Positions 1 through 6,386 of a stretch of 12,892 nt of DNA are shown here, in pieces. A program made the position numbers and the translations under genes. The stretch spans positions 82,607-95,498 of the forward strand of contig DEHS01000080.1 of the NCBI GenBank assembly GCA_002352055.1, in the 5' to 3' direction. Numbering within the stretch: position 1 is the stretch's first letter; the number at the start of each line of letters is the position of its first letter. The DNA is from Legionellaceae bacterium UBA2794 (lineage in GTDB: Bacteria > Pseudomonadota > Gammaproteobacteria > Legionellales > Legionellaceae). The notes under the pieces are model-generated. The model was not told where the DNA came from. It did not search any database and was given only the letters and a program-made list of their open reading frames with translations.

Positions 1-1
1 T

Positions 2-589
2 CTAACTCTTGAGGAGGCTAATTCAAGGCCTGGATTAAGGCGATTTAAATACGGCAAACAGGCAATTCTCAGGGGTGCTCTGCAGCATCAAAAGGTTCCA
101 GCATTGGCTTATTTCTCCCGCGAAGATTTAGAGACAACATTGCTTCAGGGCACCGTAGTCGCCGATTTCGGTCCATCCCGTGGCAAAAAAATATTTAATG
201 TACATCGTAACAATAACATTCCTTACGATCGAACATTAAGTCCATATGCCCAGGAAAGGTATTGGTATTTTAAGGAAGTCGATGGGATTAAAGGGTATGG
301 CAAAGACGCGGAACATAAAATCACTGTTGATCCTGAAACGACTTTTGCGGCCGATCTCGAACAATTGGGGTTGGGAAAATTATTATTAGTCCAATACCCG
401 AATCAACAAGGGGCTCTGGTCAGTAGAGCAGGGATTCTTGCAGATACGGGTGGTGCTTTTGCGAATAATCTCTATCAGGTTGATTATTTAGCTGGTAGTT
501 TTTCAGGTAACGCGGATTTTATGAAAGCCTCTGGTCACTTGCCTGACTATGTTAATGCTTATTTTATGGTTTTAAAAAGCAGTCAATAA
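2..589 (+). CDS. 3' part of a 3D-domain (MltA-like) protein, 5' end outside window
   Basis: The frame is open from the first complete codon at position 2, so this is a gene truncated by the window edge; the TTG at 104 is only an internal codon. The 195 visible residues end with a stretch like the C-terminal 3D barrel of MltA-type lytic murein transglycosylases: ADTGGAF around residues 147-153, an aspartate at about 161 in QVDYLAGS, and a closing YFMVLK strand. In that family the conserved aspartates form the active site for cleaving peptidoglycan glycan strands. I recognise only this C-terminal part; the upstream residues are not clearly MltA, so the assignment is to domain level. The signal peptide or lipobox expected of such a protein would lie outside the window. 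It converges on the next gene with a 13-nt gap that has no room for a terminator. Confidence 0.6.
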   Translation, partial: LTLEEANSRPGLRRFKYGKQAILRGALQHQKVPALAYFSREDLETTLLQGTVVADFGPSRGKKIFNVHRNNNIPYDRTLSPYAQERYWYFKEVDGIKGYGKDAEHKITVDPETTFAADLEQLGLGKLLLVQYPNQQGALVSRAGILADTGGAFANNLYQVDYLAGSFSGNADFMKASGHLPDYVNAYFMVLKSSQ

Positions 590-602
590 GTATAAGCTTA
601 AA

Positions 603-2573
603 TTAAGGATTTGTTTTGATCCTCAAGTCATGCTCTTCATGATTATTAACTTCAGTATGGTTCTTTCTTAAGAGGGAAAGTTGCTCTTTATGAGAAACTG
701 CAGGTTGTGAAGAGTTGTTCTCGGACCCTATAATGACTTCGTTTGATTGAGACTTAACCTCCTTAAGCTCAATCTCCCTATCGTTACCCTCATTTAGTTT
801 TTTTCCTATTAGGGATACGGAGCATCCTGGAGGTCCATTGGGTTCTAAAGTGACTTCTTGAAAGGGTTGATTATTCAATGGATTATCTGAATTTTTACTT
901 GACGCCAAACCAACTGCTCCCAAAATAAGACTTAATCCTCCTCCTGTAGCTAATCCTAATCCGAGGGCCCCCAGTATTCCCGCTCCTAAAGGCGCGAACA
1001 CACCACTAGCGACTAGAGCGATACCTATTGCTGCTCCTATAATTAAGCCAACGGTCGCAAGCAGAGCTATTAATGGCCGGTCAGGAGTAAATTTATTTTC
1101 TGGAGAAGGAGATGATTTTTTATCAGTTTTGTTTTCGAAATCTACACTTCGATTTATTTTATCAGGATCTTTAGGTGAATTTACAGTAGGAAGATTTTTT
1201 TCATTCGAATTAAGTGCCTTGTACAATTCGAAATTTTCTGGGGATTCGGGGATAGAATTTTTGCCAGATTCAATGGCGGTAAGGATTTCCCTAGGTATAG
1301 ATTTACCACATTCGGTATCAAGATTAGTAATTTGTGGTAATAAGCTTTGAAAATTATCATGTCCGTGAGTATAAGTAATATCGTACCCATTACGTTGTGC
1401 TGGTCTAGCTTCTGGCAATTCCTTGCCAGCATTCCAGCGATTCCAAATTAGATAATCAAGGGGAAATTTAGCTCTTTTTGATGAATCCATATTTTTTATA
1501 TCAACGATACTTTCCGTTACAGTTTGATTATCTGCCATCCATTCACTGACTTTGTTTTCTGCAACAATTTGACTAAAACGAGTATTAATTTTATCGATGG
1601 TTTGCGCTAAGCTTTCCTTTGTCGAATCATCGTAGGCTATTTCGAAGTAGTCGGCAGTATTTTTAATGATGTCGAAAACGGCAGGCGCATGAGTAAAGAT
1701 ATTTATACCCGTTTCATTTAAGGTATAATCAATTAGTTTAAGGCAAGGTTTATAAGATTGGTTGATAATTTTACTAATTTCCTTTGTGGTAACTAACTTT
1801 TCGTTTAGTAAAATTTTTAAGCCCATAAAAGAGGAGGCCTCATCGACCTGGATTGATCCTGGGCCTTTTAATTCATTATTTTTTGCATTAAACAAATTTT
1901 CGTATGCTGCGATAAATTCAAAACTGTGATTGGAAACGGTGATGTCAACGTTGACATTATTTTCACCTAAAAATTCTAAAATTTTTAATGTAAAGTAGTC
2001 ACAGGGTCCGCGATCGGCTAATTCATCACCAATAAGCCTAACTAAAACGTCTTTGTCTTTTACCTCAAGTTTTTTCACGAGCCGATTGCACTGGTTAACT
2101 ACATCCAGCTTTTTCAAGTCAGCTTTGGCTTGGTTCATGATCTCTTCTGCATCTTGTAATTTAGTCGATTGCTCGGCTCGCCAAGTTCTTAGTTTATCTA
2201 TGTTTATTTCTTGAAATTTCTCCTCTTCTTCTTGAGTTCTGTTTTTGCCTTTTTTTAATAATGCCTCATATAGGTTAATTTGTTGGTCGTATCTTTTTAT
2301 TGCTGAAGTTGCTGAGTTAACACGGGGAGTAATTGCGATTATTTTATCAACAATGATACTCATTTTTGTATAAAGAACTACAAATTGGTCGTAACTTTCA
2401 GCAGGATTTACCACACTGTCTTTAAATTTAACTACATCATGTCGAAGCAGAAAATGCAGTAACTTAACCGAGTTACCATGTAAATCACCCAAGGTTACAG
2501 AACCCAGATTGCCTTCAAACTTTTTGGGGTAATGGTATATGTCAATGGATTTGCTAATTACTGATTGAGTCAT
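603..2573 (-). CDS. Wip-like PPP-family phosphatase, candidate Dot/Icm effector
   Basis: The 656-residue protein carries the metal-site motifs of PPP metallophosphatases in order: GDLHGN (29-34), GDELADRG (182-189), SNHSFE (214-219), THAP (His295) and YTHGH (His403/His405). All expected ligand types (D30, H32, D183, N215, H295, H403 or H405) are present, so it should be active. Motif II has one residue more than the usual GDxxDRG, which I associate with the Legionella WipA/WipB effectors (translocated phosphatases). Between motifs I and II lies a charged helical, probably coiled-coil insert (about 65-170). Residues about 420-497 are a polar linker, 498-557 a Gly/Ala-rich hydrophobic hairpin (two membrane helices), and 558-656 a polar tail with glutamates near the end (EEHD), compatible with a C-terminal Dot/Icm signal. 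There is no Sec signal peptide. No good Shine-Dalgarno precedes the ATG, but it is the only Met before motif I. The gene looks AT-richer than the metabolic genes beside it. Host substrate unknown; secretion is inferred. Confidence 0.85.
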   Translation of the reverse strand: MTQSVISKSIDIYHYPKKFEGNLGSVTLGDLHGNSVKLLHFLLRHDVVKFKDSVVNPAESYDQFVVLYTKMSIIVDKIIAITPRVNSATSAIKRYDQQINLYEALLKKGKNRTQEEEEKFQEINIDKLRTWRAEQSTKLQDAEEIMNQAKADLKKLDVVNQCNRLVKKLEVKDKDVLVRLIGDELADRGPCDYFTLKILEFLGENNVNVDITVSNHSFEFIAAYENLFNAKNNELKGPGSIQVDEASSFMGLKILLNEKLVTTKEISKIINQSYKPCLKLIDYTLNETGINIFTHAPAVFDIIKNTADYFEIAYDDSTKESLAQTIDKINTRFSQIVAENKVSEWMADNQTVTESIVDIKNMDSSKRAKFPLDYLIWNRWNAGKELPEARPAQRNGYDITYTHGHDNFQSLLPQITNLDTECGKSIPREILTAIESGKNSIPESPENFELYKALNSNEKNLPTVNSPKDPDKINRSVDFENKTDKKSSPSPENKFTPDRPLIALLATVGLIIGAAIGIALVASGVFAPLGAGILGALGLGLATGGGLSLILGAVGLASSKNSDNPLNNQPFQEVTLEPNGPPGCSVSLIGKKLNEGNDREIELKEVKSQSNEVIIGSENNSSQPAVSHKEQLSLLRKNHTEVNNHEEHDLRIKTNP

Positions 2574-2684
2574 ATTATCGTAATTAAAGTAACAAAGCTT
2601 AATTTAAAGATAGTACAAATAACCAGCAAAAGTTATTTTAACAGAAAATAATGGTTGTTAAAAAGACATAGTCAGTTGTTCTAG

Positions 2685-2735
2685 AAAAAATCATCGTCTA
2701 ATCAATTGGAGATGTGACAATTAAACGATGATTTT
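2685..2735 (-). terminator. Intrinsic terminator of the tkt-gap-pgk-pyk operon
   Basis: A perfect 11-bp inverted repeat (arms 2687-2697 and 2725-2735, AAAATCATCGT / ACGATGATTTT) lies 9 nt beyond the pyk stop codon. Read leftward, the second arm runs into a tract of six T residues (2685-2690), the layout of a rho-independent terminator for the minus strand. The enclosed 27 nt contain a further AATTG/CAATT pairing, so the hairpin may be longer with an internal mismatch. It also separates the operon from the phosphatase gene, which would then need its own promoter in about 2574-2680. Confidence 0.8.
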
Positions 2736-2743
2736 AGATATTT

Positions 2744-4165
2744 TTAATCTATTGCAATGATTTCCATGCATGTAGTGCCACCAGGAGTTCCAATATTCCT
2801 ACCTCTGGTGAGTAATACATAGCCTTTATCAATGTAGTTCAGACGTTTTAATTCGTTTAACACTTCCTGGTTTATTGATTGGGAATTAAAAGGGCGATAA
2901 TCCATATAAATCGGGAACACATTGTTAACCAGGCTTAAACGACCAATAGTCCGTTTATTTGCCGATACCGCAAAGACAGGAACTGTGCTGTATTGTCGTG
3001 AGATCCACTGAGCAGTATCCCCGGACTCAGTCAGGGTAATAATGGCTTTAATCGGAAAATGATTGGCCGCATGCATGGTGGCCATTGCAATGGCTTGATC
3101 AGCGCGTTGGAAGTGACAGGTTTCAGAATCACGTGGGTAATAAAAACTGGCGTGTTTTTCCGCACTTAAACATATTTTGTTGACCATACTCACCACTTTC
3201 ACCGGATATAAGCCACTCGCAGTTTCAGCAGAAAGCATGACTGCATCCGTACCATCAAGAATGGCATTGGCCACATCCGAAACTTCTGCACGAGTAGGTT
3301 GAGGGCTTGATATCATTGACTCCATCATTTGGGTTGCGGTAATGACCACTTTATCTAACAGACGGGTTTGTTCAATAATGTGTTTTTGGATAGCAGGTAC
3401 TTCAGCAGCACCAACTTCAACTCCCAAATCGCCCCGAGCGACCATGATGGCATCAGCTTCAAGGATAATTTCAGTTAGATGATCCAAAGCTTCGGTGCGT
3501 TCAATTTTGGCAATTATCGGTGTTTTTTGCGCCCCTAACTCAGAAAGCAGTTTGCGTGCATGGCGAATGTCTTCCGCATCTTTTACAAAAGATAAACTGA
3601 TGTAATCCACCTGTGCTTGAATGGCAGTACCTAAGTCACGAACGTCTTTGTCGGTTAATGCCCGCGCAGCTAATCCACCACCTTTGCGATTTAATCCTTT
3701 TAAATCCGTAAGTATTCCGCCTTCTATTACCGTGCAATGAATTTTAGAGTTATTGATGGCAGTCACTTCAAGCTCAATCAAACCATCATTTAATAAAAGA
3801 AAATCACCAACACTTAATTCTTGCGCCAGATTAGGATAGGCAACGGAAACTTCTTCCTGAGTACCAAGAACCCCATCGGCATAACAATCAAGAGTAAAGG
3901 ACTGGCCATCGACCAAAGTTATGGATTTATCTTTAAAACGTCCTATCCGTATTTTAGGGCCTTGCAAATCAGCCATGACAGCTATGGGATGCCCTAATTC
4001 ATCGGCAATATGACGAACTTGAGCGATTAGTTCGATCGCTGATTCATCTGCATGCGAAAAATTAATGCGTACCACATTAACGCCTGCTTCCAACAAGGCA
4101 CGTAATGTGGTGGGATTACTACTGGCTGGACCTAAGGTAGCAACAATTTTAGTTCGACGCAACAT
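2744..4165 (-). CDS. pyk: Pyruvate kinase
   Basis: Catalyses phosphoenolpyruvate + ADP to pyruvate + ATP, the last step of glycolysis, in the cytosol. I take the ATG at 4165 (protein MLRRTKIVATLGPAS..., 473 residues, close to the 470-480 of the enterobacterial enzymes) because AGGAG lies 10 nt upstream and family homology starts there; the frame continues 24 codons upstream only because it overlaps pgk. Family signatures in this numbering: NFSH (35-38), ADLQGPKIR (65-73), catalytic lysine K220 in AKIE, metal ligands E222 and D246 (ARGDLG), and DAVMLSAETASG ending at about 318. A B-domain lid (about 75-170) and a C-terminal allosteric domain are present, so it is full length. It is the last gene of the operon, overlaps pgk by 17 nt and is followed by a strong terminator. 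PykA versus PykF type cannot be settled here. Confidence 0.97.
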   Translation of the reverse strand: MLRRTKIVATLGPASSNPTTLRALLEAGVNVVRINFSHADESAIELIAQVRHIADELGHPIAVMADLQGPKIRIGRFKDKSITLVDGQSFTLDCYADGVLGTQEEVSVAYPNLAQELSVGDFLLLNDGLIELEVTAINNSKIHCTVIEGGILTDLKGLNRKGGGLAARALTDKDVRDLGTAIQAQVDYISLSFVKDAEDIRHARKLLSELGAQKTPIIAKIERTEALDHLTEIILEADAIMVARGDLGVEVGAAEVPAIQKHIIEQTRLLDKVVITATQMMESMISSPQPTRAEVSDVANAILDGTDAVMLSAETASGLYPVKVVSMVNKICLSAEKHASFYYPRDSETCHFQRADQAIAMATMHAANHFPIKAIITLTESGDTAQWISRQYSTVPVFAVSANKRTIGRLSLVNNVFPIYMDYRPFNSQSINQEVLNELKRLNYIDKGYVLLTRGRNIGTPGGTTCMEIIAID

Positions 4166-5339
4166 CTTTAGCTCGCTCCTGCAAAATGGCGACAGCGGGC
4201 AAGGTTTTTCCTTCCAAACACTCAAGAAACGCCCCACCTCCTGTGGATATGTATGAAATTTGCTGATTCAGATCGTAGAGATCCACTGCGGCTAAAGTGT
4301 CGCCGCCACCAGCAATCGAAAATGCATCGCTTTCGGCTATAGCAATAGCCAATGCTCGGGTGCCATAGGCAAACTGAGCAAATTCAAAAACACCTACCGG
4401 ACCATTCCAAATAATAGTCTTAGCCTCATCAATGATATCTACATAATCACTGATGGTTATAGGGCCAATATCCAGAATCATATCATCCACTGCAACATTC
4501 GCTAAGGTTTTATTATAGGCTGGGCAGTTTTCACTGAACGTCTTACCCACGACTACATCTGAGGGCAGAGGAATATGACATCCTTTTTCCGCAGCCAATT
4601 TTAAAATTTCTCGCGCTTCATCCAATAAATCTGGCTCATAAAGGGATATACCGATTTCAAAACCCTGGGCTTTTAAAAAAGTATTCGCAATACCACCACC
4701 TGGAATTAAATAATCAACCATTCCCACCAGCTGTTTTAATAAACTTAATTTGGAGGAGACTTTGGCGCCACCAACAACAGCTACAATGGGCTTTTCCGGT
4801 GCTTTAAGTGCATGTTCCAGAGCCTCTAATTCCCTCACTAATAATGGGCCGGCAACAGCGATTGGTGCATATTGAGCCACCCCATATGTGGACGCTTGTG
4901 CACGATGCGCTGTACCAAAAGCATCCATTACAAAAACATCACACAACTGGGCTAATTGTTTCGCCAGTGTAGGGTCATTTTTTTTCTCGCCATGATTAAA
5001 TCGCACATTTTCACATAAAATTAACTCGCCTGGTTTTGCATCGACACCATTTAAATAGTTACGGACAAAATGTACCGGATATTTAAGATGGCTTGCGAGA
5101 TACTGCGCCACAGGCTCTAAGGAAAATCGCTCTTCAATTTCGCCCTCTACGGGGCGACCAAGATGTGATAGAACAATTACGGCAGCACCGGCATTAAGAG
5201 CAGTTTCAATAGTTGGCAGTGCTGCTTGTAACCGTTGATCACTGGTAATAATACCGTCTTTGATGGGCACATTTAAATCTTCACGAATCAGAACGCGCTT
5301 GCCGGCAAGATCCAAATCGCTCATTTTAATCAGATTCAT
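4149..5339 (-). CDS. pgk: Phosphoglycerate kinase
   Basis: Transfers phosphate from 1,3-bisphosphoglycerate to ADP, giving 3-phosphoglycerate and ATP; reversible and cytosolic. At 396 residues it has the normal bacterial length. Visible signatures: REDLNVP (19-25) and LSHLGRP (57-63) with the substrate-binding basic residues H59 and R62, CENVRF (109-114), hinge and nucleotide-site VVGGAKVSSK (188-197), GPVGVFE (313-319), and the glycine-rich GGGDT (344-348) near the C-terminus. The start MNLIKMSDLDLAGKRV lines up with the E. coli protein from residue 1, and AAGGA sits 8 nt upstream. That Shine-Dalgarno includes the last codons of gap, whose stop is only 5 nt before the pgk ATG, so the two are probably translationally coupled. 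The 3' end overlaps pyk by 17 nt. Confidence 0.98.
   Translation of the reverse strand: MNLIKMSDLDLAGKRVLIREDLNVPIKDGIITSDQRLQAALPTIETALNAGAAVIVLSHLGRPVEGEIEERFSLEPVAQYLASHLKYPVHFVRNYLNGVDAKPGELILCENVRFNHGEKKNDPTLAKQLAQLCDVFVMDAFGTAHRAQASTYGVAQYAPIAVAGPLLVRELEALEHALKAPEKPIVAVVGGAKVSSKLSLLKQLVGMVDYLIPGGGIANTFLKAQGFEIGISLYEPDLLDEAREILKLAAEKGCHIPLPSDVVVGKTFSENCPAYNKTLANVAVDDMILDIGPITISDYVDIIDEAKTIIWNGPVGVFEFAQFAYGTRALAIAIAESDAFSIAGGGDTLAAVDLYDLNQQISYISTGGGAFLECLEGKTLPAVAILQERAKDVASN
4176..4180 (-). promoter_or_regulatory. Shine-Dalgarno of pyk (fixes the start)
   Basis: AGGAG on the minus strand, inside the end of pgk, 10 nt before the ATG at 4165. It favours the internal start over a start at 4237, which would add 24 residues lacking any pyruvate-kinase similarity. 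Confidence 0.7.
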
Positions 5340-5344
5340 TAAGG

Positions 5345-6343
5345 CTATCCTTTACAATTCATCATGTGTTGCGCTGTATCAATCATTCGATTGGAGAAAC
5401 CCCATTCATTATCATACCAGGCAACCACTTTAACGAGATTTCCAATAACTTTCGTTTGGGTGGTATCAAAAATTGCTGATGCAGGATTATGATTGAAATC
5501 ACAAGAAACCAATGGATCATCATTAATATGCAGGACATTGCTTTGGGCTTTACGCATGATGTTATTTACTTCCTCGGCGGTAGTATCCCGTTTCGCAGTA
5601 AACGTTAAATCGATCACGGAGACATTCAACACGGGAACGCGCATGGCAAATCCGTCAAGTTTTCCTGATAATTCGGGCAATACTAATCCTAATGCCGAAG
5701 CAGCACCGGTTTTAGTGGGTATAATCGACTGAGTTGCTGAGCGGGCACGACGTAAATCGTCATGACTGCCATCCAGAAGCATTTGATCTTTAGTATATGC
5801 GTGGACGGTATTTAGTAACCCATATTCTATACCTAATACATCATTTAAGGGTTTAACTACAGGTGCCAGGCAGTTCGTTGTACATGAAGCATTGGAAACC
5901 ACAGTATCGGATGATTTAAGTGTGGATTCGTTTACTCCGTAGACTATGGTTGCATCAACCTGCTTTCCTGGGGCCGAAATGAGCACTTTTTTAGCTCCGG
6001 CAGTAATATGTTGCATCGCTGCCTGTTTGTCAGTGAATAATCCGGTGCACTCAAGTACGATATCAATATTTAATTCTTTCCAGGGTAAATTAGCCGGATT
6101 ACGTTCGGCTATAACTTTGATGCTATGCCCATCAACGATAAGCATGTTTCCTTCAATACTCACATCTGAAGCAAAAATTCCATGGGTCGAATCGTATCGA
6201 GTCAGGTGTGCAGTTACATCGATACCCGCCAGATCATTTATGGCGACGATTTCCACTTCATTTTGCTTGTTGTATTCAAATATCGATCTTAAGATGCATC
6301 GACCAATGCGGCCATAGCCATTGATTGCGACTCGTATTGCCAT
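5345..6343 (-). CDS. gap: Glyceraldehyde-3-phosphate dehydrogenase, type I
   Basis: Oxidises and phosphorylates glyceraldehyde-3-phosphate to 1,3-bisphosphoglycerate, feeding the next gene's product, Pgk. The 332 residues show the Rossmann motif INGYGRIGR (7-15), the acidic pair position in IND (35-37) that suits NAD over NADP, the active-site SNASCTTN with nucleophile C154, base H181 (TVHAYT), the phosphate-binding loop KTGAASA (211-217) and the C-terminal WYDNEWGFSNRM. Parts of the N-terminal half and the LVSCDFNHNP stretch (278-287) also resemble erythrose-4-phosphate dehydrogenase (Epd), which sits between tkt and pgk in E. coli. The intact HAYT and KTGAA regions favour a true GAPDH. GGAG lies 6 nt before the ATG. 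The stop codon is 5 nt from pgk; tkt ends 43 nt upstream. Confidence 0.95.
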   Translation of the reverse strand: MAIRVAINGYGRIGRCILRSIFEYNKQNEVEIVAINDLAGIDVTAHLTRYDSTHGIFASDVSIEGNMLIVDGHSIKVIAERNPANLPWKELNIDIVLECTGLFTDKQAAMQHITAGAKKVLISAPGKQVDATIVYGVNESTLKSSDTVVSNASCTTNCLAPVVKPLNDVLGIEYGLLNTVHAYTKDQMLLDGSHDDLRRARSATQSIIPTKTGAASALGLVLPELSGKLDGFAMRVPVLNVSVIDLTFTAKRDTTAEEVNNIMRKAQSNVLHINDDPLVSCDFNHNPASAIFDTTQTKVIGNLVKVVAWYDNEWGFSNRMIDTAQHMMNCKG

Positions 6344-6386
6344 GTACTTCTCCGAGTTAGGGTGTATAAATCTTTTTAAAAGCTGA

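Noticed and set aside
594..601. TAAGCTTA palindrome between the first two genes
   Set aside because: Eight bases only, no T tract, too short to be a terminator.
1129..1350. Open frame on the plus strand inside the phosphatase gene
   Set aside because: Antisense frame in AT-rich coding DNA with no ribosome site or recognisable domain.
2574..2640. PmrA- or CpxR-like box upstream of the phosphatase gene (CTTTAAATTAAG and GTAAT-N4-GTAAC)
   Set aside because: Matches are poor to the consensuses I remember and the region is so AT-rich that such words arise by chance.
4166..4237. 24-codon N-terminal extension of pyruvate kinase
   Set aside because: It lies within the pgk 3' end, has no pyruvate-kinase similarity, and a proper AGGAG precedes the ATG at 4165.
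5946..6317. 123-codon plus-strand frame opposite gap
   Set aside because: A shadow of the strongly conserved gap coding sequence; composition is what antisense GAPDH gives.
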